Of a stretch of 64,000 nt of DNA, positions 1-10,353 are shown piece after piece. The stretch is from an uncultured Spirochaetales bacterium (GTDB taxonomy: Bacteria; Spirochaetota; Spirochaetia; Sphaerochaetales; Sphaerochaetaceae). Positions within the stretch are counted from its first letter, which is position 1. Each line of letters begins with the position of its first letter. Location of the stretch: NCBI GenBank assembly GCA_944390045.1, contig CALXOO010000006.1, forward strand, positions 1 to 64,000, written 5' to 3'. Position numbers and translations under genes: made by a program. The notes below the pieces were generated by a model, which was not told the origin of the DNA, made no database searches, and worked only from the letters and a program-made list of their open reading frames with translations.

Positions 1-96
1 GGCGGGCTGACGGCCGGCACGGAGAAATGTGCAGTTAATCTGCTTATTATGGCCTTTTTCGCACTTTTCCTATATATTGGTGCAAGGAGTTTTTTA

Positions 97-2655
97 ATGA
101 GACGGATAATCGCGCTGATACTGCTTGTAGTGCTGTGCCTCGCGGCACCTCTTTTCGCGGATGCCACATCATCTGATGCCGGCAGCCAGACCGGCACTGC
201 ACTGGAAGGGCAGTGGTGGTACGGCAGGACAATCGAGGCATTCACCTTCAATGGACTTCAGAACGTTTCGCAGCGCACCGCTGGTGCGGTTGTGCGCCCA
301 TATGTGGGCCAGGTCTTTACGACAGAGCTTGAGAACGAGATCAACAACAGTCTGTACAGCCAGAGCTGGCTTGAGTATGTCGAGTCGATGGAGATGATCC
401 TCAATCAGGCCACCGGAGGAATGACGGTGTGCATCACCCTGCATGAGATCGCAATGGTAAGCGAGATAGCCTTCAGCGGCAACGACGAGCTCAGCAGCCG
501 CTCGCTTGTCGAGCAGCAGAGCATACAGACCGGCGACTTTTTCTCTCCTGGCCTGCTCAGGGCCAATGCCTCACAGGTCCAGACATATTATCTTTCCCGC
601 GGTTTCGCCGAGGCCACTGTCCAGGCCTACAGTGAAATCAATGAGGAAGACAATACTGTCCGCATTGTCTATGAGATCTCGGAGGGGCCTCAGTACAAGA
701 TAAGCTCGATTAACTTCACCGGCATCAGCGCCTTTGCCGCCAACGACCTCAAGCGGGAGATGACGAGCAAGGAACGCAGCTTCTTCAGAAGCGGAAATTT
801 CGTTGCCTCCACAATGGACCAGGACCTTGTCACTCTGCAGAATTACTACCGTGACAACGGCTATGCCGACGCTGTCGTGAGCGGTTATGAGCTTGCCGAC
901 GTCACGCAGGAAGGCGACAAGTACCACATGGTCGACGTGAACATCACGGTTGAGGAGGGCGAGCAGTGGCTGCTCGGCAGCATCACTTTCACCGGCAACA
1001 CGGTCTTCAGCGATGAGGAGATCCAGAGCGCCATCTATCTCAGGAGCGGAATAGTACACAACCAGAGCGATATCCTGGCCCAGATACAGGCCGTTGCCAG
1101 CCTCTATTACAATGACGGGTACATCCAGACAATGATCAATCCGGTCGCGACCCGGAACGCCGAGACGCACACTGTAGATTACGAGCTGCAGATCACTGAG
1201 AGCGGCCAGTCCGTCATCGAGCGCATCGTGATCACGGGAATGACAAAGACAAAGCCCTATGTCTTCGAACGCGAGCTTGAGCTCCATGTGGGCGATGTCT
1301 TCAGTCAGGACGCGCTCCAGCGCAGCGGACGCAACATCCTCAACACTGGACTCGTCACAGACATCCAGACCGGGCTCTACCAGGGTGAAGGCGAGAACGG
1401 AGTCGTTTTGGAGATCGCCGTGGAGGAGGGCAACCAGATGCAGCTGCAGTTCGGTGCGACCTTCGGCGGAACAGTTGACGGCTTCCCTGTCTCCGGCTTC
1501 CTTCAGTGGTCAGACACCAATATCTTCGGCACCGGACGTGACTTCGCCATCAACACGACGCTTTCTCCCGACACCCAGTCACTCAGCCTCTCGCTCTCCG
1601 ACAGCTGGGTCGGAAAACAGAGGTGGTCCAATGCTGTCACCCTTTCTTTCGAGAGAAACCATGATGACAACGTGCTCCAGCGCGGAACCGGATCACCGTA
1701 CTACGACGGAAGGGACAAGGAGAACGTGACATACCCGCTGGGCTTCACCTCGAATGCGGCCTGGGACGCCGCTGGCAAGCGCACCAGCGCCTCCACCGAC
1801 CTGATGAGCTATGAGTTCTACTCGTTCTCAGTCGGCTACAACACCGGATACACCTGGAACTTCATCCCCGGTGACCTTACAATCTCCGGAGGACTCTCGC
1901 TCGGACTGTCGAGGGCATATTACGACAGCAGCTACGATCCCTATGAGGAGCTGATCAAGAAGTATCATGACAGGTGGCAGTTCTCCAACCGCCTCTCGGT
2001 CTCACTGACCTGGGATGGAAGGGATCTTGTGACTGACACCACCAGGGGCTACATGCTCTCTGGCTCATATACCTATGCAGGAGGCATTCTGGGAGGACTG
2101 AGCAACTACAACAGACTCTCGTTCTCTGCTGCCGGATACATCCCTCTCTTCACATACACGAATGATGTGGGGGAGAGCAGGTCTCTGGTCCTCAGCGGAA
2201 CGACATCGCTTTCCGTCATGCTTCCGCAGTACTGGAACAACAGCTATGAGCACGGCTGGGACTGGTATTCTCCTTTCGAGGGTGCCACCCGCTATGAGAT
2301 GCTCTACCTTGACGGAATGAATACCGGCCGCGGTTTCGATGTCCAGCTGTACAAGAGCTTCCTGTGGCACAACCAGATCGACATGAGCTATCCGCTCGTG
2401 CGCAACGTGCTCAATGCCGAAGTCTATATCTCCGGTGATGCGACGGTCGACGATCTTGAGGATCTGACCAGCTTCAGCGCACTGCACTGGTACTTCTCCA
2501 CCGGCTTCGGAATCAAGCTGCGGATTCCTGGCTTCCCGCTCGGCCTCTACTGGGCCAAGACTGCGGAATGGGACAACACCAGCGGCTTCCGCTTCAACAA
2601 CGGACAGATCCTCGGCGGCCAGATAGTGCTTGCAATCACGACATCGATCTACTAA
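97..2655 (+). CDS. bamA: BamA/Omp85 outer membrane protein assembly factor
   Basis: Inserts beta-barrel proteins into the outer membrane. The start at 97 is chosen because AGGAG lies about 10 bases upstream and the first residues, MRRIIALILLVVLCLAAPLFA, form a classical signal peptide. An in-frame ATG at 49 lacks both. After the signal come repeated POTRA-type units, each with a glycine-rich turn such as FTGNTVFSDEEIQ, over residues 45-440. A C-terminal barrel of about 400 residues rich in alternating aromatic strands follows. The protein ends in a tyrosine (ITTSIY) rather than the usual phenylalanine. Length (852 residues) fits the family. mutS follows 11 bases downstream, so both may share a transcript. 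Confidence 0.93.
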   Translation: MRRIIALILLVVLCLAAPLFADATSSDAGSQTGTALEGQWWYGRTIEAFTFNGLQNVSQRTAGAVVRPYVGQVFTTELENEINNSLYSQSWLEYVESMEMILNQATGGMTVCITLHEIAMVSEIAFSGNDELSSRSLVEQQSIQTGDFFSPGLLRANASQVQTYYLSRGFAEATVQAYSEINEEDNTVRIVYEISEGPQYKISSINFTGISAFAANDLKREMTSKERSFFRSGNFVASTMDQDLVTLQNYYRDNGYADAVVSGYELADVTQEGDKYHMVDVNITVEEGEQWLLGSITFTGNTVFSDEEIQSAIYLRSGIVHNQSDILAQIQAVASLYYNDGYIQTMINPVATRNAETHTVDYELQITESGQSVIERIVITGMTKTKPYVFERELELHVGDVFSQDALQRSGRNILNTGLVTDIQTGLYQGEGENGVVLEIAVEEGNQMQLQFGATFGGTVDGFPVSGFLQWSDTNIFGTGRDFAINTTLSPDTQSLSLSLSDSWVGKQRWSNAVTLSFERNHDDNVLQRGTGSPYYDGRDKENVTYPLGFTSNAAWDAAGKRTSASTDLMSYEFYSFSVGYNTGYTWNFIPGDLTISGGLSLGLSRAYYDSSYDPYEELIKKYHDRWQFSNRLSVSLTWDGRDLVTDTTRGYMLSGSYTYAGGILGGLSNYNRLSFSAAGYIPLFTYTNDVGESRSLVLSGTTSLSVMLPQYWNNSYEHGWDWYSPFEGATRYEMLYLDGMNTGRGFDVQLYKSFLWHNQIDMSYPLVRNVLNAEVYISGDATVDDLEDLTSFSALHWYFSTGFGIKLRIPGFPLGLYWAKTAEWDNTSGFRFNNGQILGGQIVLAITTSIY

Positions 2656-2666
2656 ATTGTAGTTCC

Positions 2667-5252
2667 ATGGCCGAAAAGACAGATCTTACGCCGATGATGA
2701 GGCAGTATCAGGAGATCAAGGAAAAGCATCCTGATGAAATCCTCTTCTTCCGGCTTGGGGATTTTTATGAAATGTTTGACAGCGACGCCGTTGAGGTGTC
2801 GCGTCTTTTGAATCTGACGCTTACCCGCCGCAGCGGTCAGCCCATGTGCGGTATTCCCTATCATGCCGCGAAAAGCTATCTCAAGCGGCTGCTGGATGCC
2901 GGACGCAAGGTGGCCATCTGCGAGCAGCTCCAGCTGTCTTCAGGGGGCAGGGAGCTGGCCAGGCGGGAGGTGGTCCAGATCTATACACCGGGCACTGTCG
3001 TCGACGATGAGTATCTGGACAGCTTCAGCGACAACTACATCCTTGCTGTCAACATCCAGAAAGGTCAGACATATACGGCCTACTGTGACATCTCCACAGG
3101 AAGCTTCCTTGTCAAAGACCTGGGACGGGATGCCGGTTTCAGCAATCTCTCAAGCCTGATGGCCACGACCAGCATCAGCGAGGTCCTGGTCGCTGACGAT
3201 CTTTATTTCACTGACAAGGAACTGAGAAACGTTCTTGACACCAGCGGGGCAATAGTGACCAAGCTTCCCGCCTGGTATTTCACTGTAAAGGAAGGTCTGG
3301 GGCGCATCAGGTCCGTCCTGGGAGTCGACAATCCTTCTGTCTTCGGCATTGAGCCGAAAAGCCAGCTGCTCAAGCCCATCGGGGCGCTGCTGCGCTATGC
3401 GGCTGAAATGAGCCACAGCGAACTGGGACAGGTAGAGAATATCCGCATTGTCGATGATTCGGGCAGACTCCTGCTTGATGATGCCACCAGCCGGAATCTC
3501 GAGATTGTCAGATCCATACAGAACGGTACTGGTGCATACACGCTTTTCTCGGCACTTAACCAGACCTGCACCGCAGCCGGCAGCCGGGCGCTGAAGGAGC
3601 GGCTGCTGCATCCCGATGCGGATGCCGCACGGATCAGGAGCAGTCTTGACTGGACTGGAAGACTTGTTGATGACGTGGATGAGCGCAGCCGCATAAGGGA
3701 GCTGCTGTCCTCATCCGCGGATCTGGTGAGACTTGCCTCCAAGCTTGAGATGAAGCGTTCTGTTGTCCGTGATCTCGTTGCGATCCGCCAGTCACTTTAT
3801 TCTTTCTTCTCGCTTGTCGGCGGCAACGGCTCCTATCTTGAGCTGATGGATGACGAGATAGCCGACGGAGAGGCGCTTGTCTCTCTTGCGGATACGATTG
3901 GAAAGGCCATCAATCCGGAGTGCACCAATGACAGGGACAGCGGGAATGTGATACTTCCCGGTTTTGATGACGAGCTTGACCGGCTGCGCGGTATTTATGA
4001 CCATGGTTCAGCGCTGCTTGACGACTATCTTGAGAAGGTCAGGGCGGAAAGCGGGATAACGACGCTGAAATGCTCATCGAACAGGATAATAGGTGTCTAT
4101 CTGGAGGTTCCCAAGAGCCAGCTTGCGAAGGTTCCTGACTATTTCATCCGGCGTCAGACGCTGGTTGGCGGAGAGCGATTCACCACACAGGAGCTTTCCC
4201 GGCTGGAGGCTGAGATAAACTCGTCCCAGCAGGAGGCTGAGGAAAGGGAGAGGGCAATCTACAATTCGATAGTCGCCAGGGCCGCGGCGCTCACCTCAGA
4301 CCTGGTATCAATCGGCCGCCTTTTCAGCCGGCTAGATGTCTACCAGTGCTTCGCCACCGTATCCAGCCAGTACGGATACACGAGACCTGAAATTGTGGAG
4401 GATGGTGAGCTCGAGATAGAGGATGGCCGGCATCCAGTGGTTGAACAGCATCTTCCCTCCGGATCCTTTGTCCGCAATGGCTTCAGCACTGCATCCAGCC
4501 GTTTCGCACTGATCACAGGTCCGAACATGGCAGGAAAGAGCACCTTCCTGCGGCAGAATGCGCTCATCATACTGATGGCGCATGCCGGCTGCTTCGTGCC
4601 GGCGGGCAAGGCGGTGATTCCTGTGTGCGACAGGATTTTCTGCCGCGTGGGCTCAAGCGACAATCTGGCCCGCGGTGAGTCGTCATTCCTGGTGGAGATG
4701 CAGGAGTCCAGTTTCATACTGCGCAATGCCGGACGGCACAGCTTCGTCATAATGGATGAGATCGGCCGTGGAACCAGCACTCAGGACGGAATGAGCATCG
4801 CATATGCCATAATGATGTATCTGCGCAAGCTGGGCTGCATCACGCTTTTCGCGACGCACTACCATGAACTGACTATGCTTGATTCGCGCGACATCCAGCT
4901 TCTTACCCTGAGCGTCAGGCAGGACAGGGGAGGAATCGTCTTCCTCCGGCGCATCATGGAGGGTGTGGCTGAAAGCAGTTACGGCCTGCATGTCGCCCGA
5001 ATGGCGGGAATACCATCTTCAGTCATCAGGGACGCAGCCAGTTTCCAGAAGCGTCATTTCGCTGACTACGGGATGGACACATCAGCTTCCCAGCTTGACC
5101 TTTTCGTGGACAGTGCGGCCGTGGCAGGTGATGAAAAGGACCGCATTCTTGACGAGATCGCAGACTTCGACGTCTCCGGCTCGACTCCTCTCGAGGCCAT
5201 GCTCCTCGTGACCAGGCTGCAGGAAGAGCTCCGCTCATCAGGCAGAAAGTGA
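2667..5252 (+). CDS. mutS: DNA mismatch repair ATPase MutS
   Basis: Recognises mismatches and recruits the repair machinery. The N-terminal mismatch-binding motif is GDFYEMF (about residue 32), the Walker A site is GPNMAGKST, and the Walker B region reads FVIMDEIGRGTST. All lie in the usual order, and the length of 861 residues is typical. The start at 2667 (MAEKTDLTPMM) matches the family; the upstream in-frame ATG at 2568 lies inside bamA. No strong Shine-Dalgarno sequence precedes it, so it may be translated by coupling to bamA 11 bases upstream. No mutL is visible in this window. Confidence 0.96.
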   Translation: MAEKTDLTPMMRQYQEIKEKHPDEILFFRLGDFYEMFDSDAVEVSRLLNLTLTRRSGQPMCGIPYHAAKSYLKRLLDAGRKVAICEQLQLSSGGRELARREVVQIYTPGTVVDDEYLDSFSDNYILAVNIQKGQTYTAYCDISTGSFLVKDLGRDAGFSNLSSLMATTSISEVLVADDLYFTDKELRNVLDTSGAIVTKLPAWYFTVKEGLGRIRSVLGVDNPSVFGIEPKSQLLKPIGALLRYAAEMSHSELGQVENIRIVDDSGRLLLDDATSRNLEIVRSIQNGTGAYTLFSALNQTCTAAGSRALKERLLHPDADAARIRSSLDWTGRLVDDVDERSRIRELLSSSADLVRLASKLEMKRSVVRDLVAIRQSLYSFFSLVGGNGSYLELMDDEIADGEALVSLADTIGKAINPECTNDRDSGNVILPGFDDELDRLRGIYDHGSALLDDYLEKVRAESGITTLKCSSNRIIGVYLEVPKSQLAKVPDYFIRRQTLVGGERFTTQELSRLEAEINSSQQEAEERERAIYNSIVARAAALTSDLVSIGRLFSRLDVYQCFATVSSQYGYTRPEIVEDGELEIEDGRHPVVEQHLPSGSFVRNGFSTASSRFALITGPNMAGKSTFLRQNALIILMAHAGCFVPAGKAVIPVCDRIFCRVGSSDNLARGESSFLVEMQESSFILRNAGRHSFVIMDEIGRGTSTQDGMSIAYAIMMYLRKLGCITLFATHYHELTMLDSRDIQLLTLSVRQDRGGIVFLRRIMEGVAESSYGLHVARMAGIPSSVIRDAASFQKRHFADYGMDTSASQLDLFVDSAAVAGDEKDRILDEIADFDVSGSTPLEAMLLVTRLQEELRSSGRK

Positions 5253-5289
5253 GGTATTCTTTTTCCTCAGAGAAAAAACTGCCTGCTTA

Positions 5290-5319
5290 TTGACACTGTG
5301 CGCCATCTGGCAATATCCT
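5290..5319 (+). promoter_or_regulatory. Promoter of the rimP-nusA-infB operon
   Basis: TTGACA at 5290-5295 is a perfect -35 box. TATCCT at 5314-5319 is a plausible -10 box with an 18-base spacer. Transcription would begin near 5326, only about 20 bases before an intrinsic terminator hairpin and 60 bases before rimP. Confidence 0.65.
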
Positions 5320-5340
5320 AAGCACAGTTCAATTTTCTTA

Positions 5341-5375
5341 AGGAAAGGGAACCCAGCAATGGTGTTCCTTTTTTT
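5341..5375 (+). terminator. Intrinsic terminator in the rimP leader (putative attenuator)
   Basis: GGAACCCA (5348-5355) pairs with TGGTGTTCC (5360-5368) with one bulged T, closing a GCAA tetraloop. A run of seven T residues follows. The hairpin lies downstream of the promoter at 5290 and 12 bases before the rimP start codon, so it can act on operon transcription itself. It could alternatively serve mainly to end the mutS transcript. Confidence 0.75.
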
Positions 5376-5386
5376 GTGGATGGAGA

Positions 5387-5878
5387 ATGCTGGCTAAAGG
5401 AATAGAGAATGATCCGCTTTTCTGCGGAATGGAGAAGATACTTTCTCCGATGGGCTTCAGGGTCGTGGACGTATCGCGCAGCGACAGTCCCCGCTCGATT
5501 CAGCTGCACCTTGTCGTCTACTGTGCCGACCATGAGATAAACACAGACGATCTGGCGGCGGTCTACAACATTGTTTACCCGCGATACAGCGTGCTGTGGA
5601 ACACGAGGGATCTCGTGCTTGAGGTCTCGTCGCCAGGGCTGCAGAGGACGATAAAGGATGAGTATGAGCTGCAGGTCTTCACGGGCCGGCTGATCAAGGT
5701 GTACAGCAGCGAGCTTTCAAGCAATGTCGAGGGTGTGATAAAGTCCTGTGACGGGACTTCTCTCGTCCTGGAAGCTGCGCTCGTTGTGGACAGGAACGAA
5801 AAACATGACGAGCTTTCGATCCCCCTTGCGGAGATCCAGAAGGCGAAACTGACATACCGTTGGGAGGAAAAGAAGTAA
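5387..5878 (+). CDS. rimP: Ribosome maturation factor RimP
   Basis: Needed for 30S subunit assembly. The 163-residue protein has the family layout: an N-terminal alpha/beta domain with the HLVVYCADHEINTDDLAAV segment, the LEVSSPGLQRTI motif near residue 85, and a C-terminal Sm-like beta barrel (FTGRLIKVYS onward). Its position directly before nusA and infB is the standard bacterial order. GGAG lies only two bases before the ATG, so start recognition may be weak. The stop codon overlaps the nusA ATG by one base (TAATG). Confidence 0.92.
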   Translation: MLAKGIENDPLFCGMEKILSPMGFRVVDVSRSDSPRSIQLHLVVYCADHEINTDDLAAVYNIVYPRYSVLWNTRDLVLEVSSPGLQRTIKDEYELQVFTGRLIKVYSSELSSNVEGVIKSCDGTSLVLEAALVVDRNEKHDELSIPLAEIQKAKLTYRWEEKK

Positions 5879-7359
5879 TGGCAACAGATCTCAAGGAAGC
5901 CATAAGGCTGATGATTGAAGAGAAGAACTACACACATGACATGGTCCTCGAGACCATCAGGGAGTTCGTCAAGGCGGCCTACAAGAGGAAATATGGCACG
6001 GACCAGAATGTTGAGATCAGCTTCTCTGAGGACGATGAGCTCACCGTCTGCGCAAGGAAGACTGTTGTCGACGAGGACCACTACTACAACGAGGTGACAG
6101 AGATCCCGCTTGATGAGGCCCAGGAGCTGACTGAGGATGTCGAGATCGGTGACGAGGTCCTTATCCCGCTTGATCTTTCCACCTTTGACCGCGGTTCTGT
6201 CCAGAGCGCAAAGCAGCGCGCCCAGCAGACTTTCAAGGAAGTGCAGAACAACAGGACTTACAAGGAGTTCAAGGCGAAGGAGGGCGAGATCATCCTCTGC
6301 TATGTCAATTCGGTCCTTCCCAACGGCGACTTCAGGCTGAATGTCGGAGGTGGCGTTGAGGGAATCCTTCCCAAGAAGAACCAGTCCCCCAGAGAGATCT
6401 ATGAGCTCGGCGGGGAGGTGAAATGCTATCTTGAGAAGGTCGAGAACGCGGACAGCGTCCGTGATCCGCAGATCAACCAGAAGGGCAGGAAGCAGAAGAA
6501 GGATGTCAGGATCATCCTCTCCAGAACAAGCCCGCGTCTTGTCGAGAAGCTGCTTGCGATCCAGGTGCCTGAGATCTACGACAGGGAGGTTGAGATAGTC
6601 AGGACCGTCAGGCAGGCCGGTATAAGGACCAAGGTCGCAGTCAGGGCCAACAGCCGCGACATTGATCCGGTCGGTGCGACAGTGGGACTCAAGGGCAACA
6701 GGATCCAGGCCGTGATCACCGAGCTCGAGGGTGAGAAAATAGATGTCATCCCATATGACGAGAATCCGATCAACTTCATCGCCAGCGCCCTTACTCCGGC
6801 CCATGTCGAGAAGGTCTATCTTGTGGACATGACGACCAAGAGGGCCATCGCCATTGTGAATCAGAAGGATGTCGGCCTTGCCATCGGCCCGAAGGGCAGC
6901 AATGTCAACCTCGCCAACAGCCTCTGTGACTGGATGATAGAGGTCATGACGCAGGAGCAGTTCGATGAGCTTGATCTGACACAGGAAACCAGGGAAAGGG
7001 CTGAGGCCATCTTCTCAAGTGATGAGGAGGCTGCCCCTGCTGAGGAGCACCAGCTCACTCCCGAGGAGCTCGGCATTGACGAGAACGAGACACTGCTGAG
7101 CGATCTCAACCTCGATCCCGAGCTTGTCAAGAAGCTCAACTTCCACGACATCTATACGGCAGAGGAGTATTTCAACCTCACTGACGAAGAGCTCGCCGAG
7201 ATCGGTCTCACCGATGAGGAGAAGGCCTCCATCAGTGATCTGATCTATGTCGAGGAAGAGACAGAGGAGGAGTTTATCTGTCCCCGCTGCGGAGCCACTG
7301 TCAAGGTGGGAACCACTGTCTGTCCCAGCTGTGGTGCCGAGTTTGAATTTGAGGAATGA
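5878..7359 (+). CDS. nusA: Transcription termination/antitermination factor NusA with C-terminal zinc ribbon
   Basis: Binds RNA polymerase and nascent RNA to control pausing, termination and antitermination. The start at 5878 (MATDLKEAI) overlaps the rimP stop codon. Domains in order are the polymerase-binding N-terminal domain (1-130), S1 (about 135-200), and KH1 and KH2 (about 225-365) with DPVGATVGLKGNRIQAV and AIGPKGSNVNLA. An acidic helix-hairpin-helix segment (about 395-455) follows. Last comes a four-cysteine zinc ribbon, CPRCGATVKVGTTVCPSCG, which Escherichia coli NusA lacks. Its operon is preceded by a terminator it might itself control. Confidence 0.96.
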   Translation: MATDLKEAIRLMIEEKNYTHDMVLETIREFVKAAYKRKYGTDQNVEISFSEDDELTVCARKTVVDEDHYYNEVTEIPLDEAQELTEDVEIGDEVLIPLDLSTFDRGSVQSAKQRAQQTFKEVQNNRTYKEFKAKEGEIILCYVNSVLPNGDFRLNVGGGVEGILPKKNQSPREIYELGGEVKCYLEKVENADSVRDPQINQKGRKQKKDVRIILSRTSPRLVEKLLAIQVPEIYDREVEIVRTVRQAGIRTKVAVRANSRDIDPVGATVGLKGNRIQAVITELEGEKIDVIPYDENPINFIASALTPAHVEKVYLVDMTTKRAIAIVNQKDVGLAIGPKGSNVNLANSLCDWMIEVMTQEQFDELDLTQETRERAEAIFSSDEEAAPAEEHQLTPEELGIDENETLLSDLNLDPELVKKLNFHDIYTAEEYFNLTDEELAEIGLTDEEKASISDLIYVEEETEEEFICPRCGATVKVGTTVCPSCGAEFEFEE

Positions 7360-7369
7360 GGAATAGCTG

Positions 7370-10009
7370 ATGAGCGAAGAGAAGACGAAGATAAGAGTTA
7401 TCAAGAAGGCCTCGAGCAGCCCGGCACCGGCACCGGCTCCGGCGCCGAAGCCCGCGGCGGCCAGCGCGCAACAGCCGGAGAAAAAGGTCGTCGTAATAAA
7501 GAAAAAGATCGTACAGGTCAAGGCAAAGGTAAAAGAGGACAGGCCCGCAGAACCAGAGAAGCCGGCCGCCCCAGCGCCATCAGCTCCGGTACAGGAGAAC
7601 ACTGCCGCGGCTCCCTCACAGCCTGTTTCCAGACCGGCAGCCCAGCCTGCGGCGAAGCCCAGGCCCCTTGTCCAGCCGGCGGCAAGCAGACTGGCCTCGA
7701 CTGTTCCTGCAGCCAACCGCAATCTGGTCGGCGGAGAGAGAGTCAAGAGCACAGTGCTCAACGGACCCGTCGTCATAAAGAATGCAAACCTTCCTCCTGT
7801 TCCGGGACAGATGGTTTCAGGTACCCCTGCCTCCAACAGGCCCAGAGTTGTCGGAATTGTCGGCGGAAGGCCGACCAATAACCGTCAGGGACAGGGCCGC
7901 TATAACGGAAACGGAGGTCAGGGGCAGGGCAACTGGCAGAACAGGCGTTTCAACGGCCAGGGCCAGGGACAGGACGGTGCACGCCGGCCATTCAACCGTG
8001 AGGGCGGTTTCAGCCGTCCCGGTGCGCCCGGCTCACAGCGTCCTTCCTCATTCGGCCGTCCCGGCGCCCGTCCCATGGGAAGTCAGGGCGAGGCCTCTAT
8101 GGACCTGAACCAGAAGGGCGGTGCCAGGAAGCCTGCCGGAAAGCGCAAGGAGGGAACCGATTACAGGACCCGCCGCGATCAGGAAGTGGATTTCCAGTAT
8201 CAGCAGAAGAAGAAGGAGGAGAGCAAGCTCGCCGCCGTGCCCAAGTCCATTGACATAATGGAGAACATCACGGTCAGCGACCTGGCCAAGAAGATGAACC
8301 TCAAGGCCAGCGACATCATCTCCAAGCTCTTCAAGATGGGCATGATGGTCACCATCAACCAGCAGATTGACCATGAGACTGCCGAGATCATCGCAAGTGA
8401 GTTCGGCTGTGAGGTCCACCTTGTCTCACTGTATGACGAGACTGTCATCGAGGGAGAGGAGGACCGGCCGGAGGACATGGTCCCACGCGCTCCGATCGTC
8501 ACGATCATGGGTCATGTCGACCATGGAAAGACCAAGCTTCTGGACGCCATCCGCTCAAGCGACGTCGCCGGCGGAGAGTTCGGCGGCATCACACAGCACA
8601 TCGGCGCATACAAGGTCAATGTTCCGGGCCGCGGCGATGTCGTCTTCCTTGACACGCCGGGCCATGCGGCATTCAGTATGATGAGGGCACGCGGTGCGCA
8701 GGTGACTGACATTGTCGTCCTGGTCGTCGCTGCCAATGACGGCGTCATGCCGCAGACCAGGGAGGCCATTGACCATGCCAGGGCGGCGAATGTCCCAATA
8801 ATCGTTGCGATCAACAAGTGCGATCTTGCGGACAGCAACCCGGAGCGCGTCATGCAGCAGCTGTCAGACATCGGACTGGTGCCCGAGGAGTGGGGCGGAC
8901 AGACGCTCTACTGCAGGATCTCCGCACTCAAGAAGGAAGGTATCGACGATCTGCTCGACACTATCCTTCTCCAGGCTGAGATGCTTGAGCTCCGGGCCAA
9001 TGCGAACTGCCGCGCGGTCGGAAAGGTGCTCGAGAGCAGGATCGACCAGGGCCGCGGTACTGTGGCGACTGTCATCGTGCAGAAGGGTACGCTCCATCAG
9101 GGCGACTACTACGTGGCGGGAATCTATCCGGGCCGCGTGCGCGCCATGTTCGACGACAAGGGCAAGAAGATCCAGGAGGCCGGACCCAGCACGCCGGTCG
9201 AGATCATTGGTCTGTCCAACATTCCTTCTGCCGGAGATCCCTTCCAGGTAACTGAGGATGAGAAGCAGGCCAGGCTCGTCGGTGCCAAGAGACAGGAACT
9301 TGAGAGACTGGGCAACAGCGGTGCCACCAACAAGGTCACTCTGGATACACTCTATGAGAAGATCCGCGAGGGAGAGATCAAGGACTTCAACGTCATCATC
9401 AAGGGCGATGTCCAGGGTTCTGTCGAGGCGCTGCAGGGAACGCTCCAGAAGCTCAGCACTGACGAGATCAGGCTTAATGTCATCCGCGCTTCCGCTGGTG
9501 CCATCATTGAGAGCGACATCACCCTGGCTGCGGCCAGCAATGCCCTGGTCATCGGCTTCAACGTGCGTCCCACGCCGCGCGCCCAGGCCCTTGCCGAGCA
9601 GGAGAAGGTCGAGATCAGGAAGTATAACATCATCTATGATGTGGTTGATGACATCAAGGCTGCCATGGAGGGCATGCTCTCTCCTGAGATCCGTGAGATC
9701 GACTGCGGCCGTGCCGAGGTCAGGGAAGTCTTCCGTGTTCCCAAGATCGGAATGGTCGCCGGATGCTACATCCTTGACGGAAAGGCCACCAGGACCTGCT
9801 TTGTCCGTGTTGTCCGTGACTCGATCCAGATCAACAAGGAGAATATCCGCATTGCCAGCCTGAAGAGGTTCAAGGATGATGTGAAGGAAGTCGCCGCCGG
9901 CTACGAGTGTGGTATCGGACTGGAGGATTTCCAGGATATCCAGAAGGGTGACATTCTGGAGTTCGTGCAGATGCAGGAAGTCGCAAGGAAGCTGAATTTG
10001 GACGTATGA
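7370..10009 (+). CDS. infB: Translation initiation factor IF-2
   Basis: GTPase that brings initiator tRNA to the 30S subunit and promotes subunit joining. The first 270 residues are low complexity: an Ala/Pro/Lys-rich stretch, then a Gly/Gln/Asn/Arg-rich stretch around 165-215. The IF2N domain follows ([18 protein letters not shown]). The G domain has P-loop [16 protein letters not shown] and NKCD. Domains II-IV complete the usual 879-residue protein. It starts 10 bases after nusA. Its last bases (ATGA) overlap the rbfA start. Confidence 0.97.
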   Translation: MSEEKTKIRVIKKASSSPAPAPAPAPKPAAASAQQPEKKVVVIKKKIVQVKAKVKEDRPAEPEKPAAPAPSAPVQENTAAAPSQPVSRPAAQPAAKPRPLVQPAASRLASTVPAANRNLVGGERVKSTVLNGPVVIKNANLPPVPGQMVSGTPASNRPRVVGIVGGRPTNNRQGQGRYNGNGGQGQGNWQNRRFNGQGQGQDGARRPFNREGGFSRPGAPGSQRPSSFGRPGARPMGSQGEASMDLNQKGGARKPAGKRKEGTDYRTRRDQEVDFQYQQKKKEESKLAAVPKSIDIMENITVSDLAKKMNLKASDIISKLFKMGMMVTINQQIDHETAEIIASEFGCEVHLVSLYDETVIEGEEDRPEDMVPRAPIVTIMGHVDHGKTKLLDAIRSSDVAGGEFGGITQHIGAYKVNVPGRGDVVFLDTPGHAAFSMMRARGAQVTDIVVLVVAANDGVMPQTREAIDHARAANVPIIVAINKCDLADSNPERVMQQLSDIGLVPEEWGGQTLYCRISALKKEGIDDLLDTILLQAEMLELRANANCRAVGKVLESRIDQGRGTVATVIVQKGTLHQGDYYVAGIYPGRVRAMFDDKGKKIQEAGPSTPVEIIGLSNIPSAGDPFQVTEDEKQARLVGAKRQELERLGNSGATNKVTLDTLYEKIREGEIKDFNVIIKGDVQGSVEALQGTLQKLSTDEIRLNVIRASAGAIIESDITLAAASNALVIGFNVRPTPRAQALAEQEKVEIRKYNIIYDVVDDIKAAMEGMLSPEIREIDCGRAEVREVFRVPKIGMVAGCYILDGKATRTCFVRVVRDSIQINKENIRIASLKRFKDDVKEVAAGYECGIGLEDFQDIQKGDILEFVQMQEVARKLNLDV

Positions 10010-10353
10010 GCAATTATTCCACAGGAAGACTCGAAAGCCGTGTGATGGAGGCGGTCTCGACGATGATCGTGACAGGTGTGATCAAGAATCCGCACCTGTC
10101 GCGGTTCACCTCCGTCACTGATGTCAAGCTCTCGAGCGACAACGCATACGCGACAGTCTATGTGTCGACTGTCATGGAGAAGGATCTGGACCGGAGCGTG
10201 AAGGCGCTCAACAGCGCTGCAGGCTTCATCCAGGCCAGGCTCGCCGCCATTCTGAAGACACGCAACACGCCTGTGCTCAGGTTCGTCAGTGACACGAGCT
10301 ACATCGAGGGTGAGAGGATCAACAGTCTCATCGATGAGGCGCTTGGCCGCTGA
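10006..10353 (+). CDS. rbfA: Ribosome-binding factor A
   Basis: Small KH-fold protein that helps mature the 16S rRNA 5' end in the 30S subunit. The 115 residues show the expected pattern: VMEAVSTMIVTGVIKNP at the start, a DVKLSSDNAYATVYVS strand pair, and the LRFVSDTSYIEGERI segment near the end. Its ATG overlaps the infB stop (ATGA), and its TGA overlaps the truB ATG, so translation is coupled along the operon. Confidence 0.92.
   Translation: MSNYSTGRLESRVMEAVSTMIVTGVIKNPHLSRFTSVTDVKLSSDNAYATVYVSTVMEKDLDRSVKALNSAAGFIQARLAAILKTRNTPVLRFVSDTSYIEGERINSLIDEALGR

Noticed and set aside
49-96. Longer N-terminus for bamA starting at ATG 49
   Set aside because: No ribosome site there, and it would bury the signal peptide that begins at the ATG at 97, which has AGGAG upstream.
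5575-6804. 409-codon open frame on the minus strand under rimP and nusA
   Set aside because: It is the antisense shadow of two well-recognised genes in GC-rich codons, has no family resemblance and no start signals.
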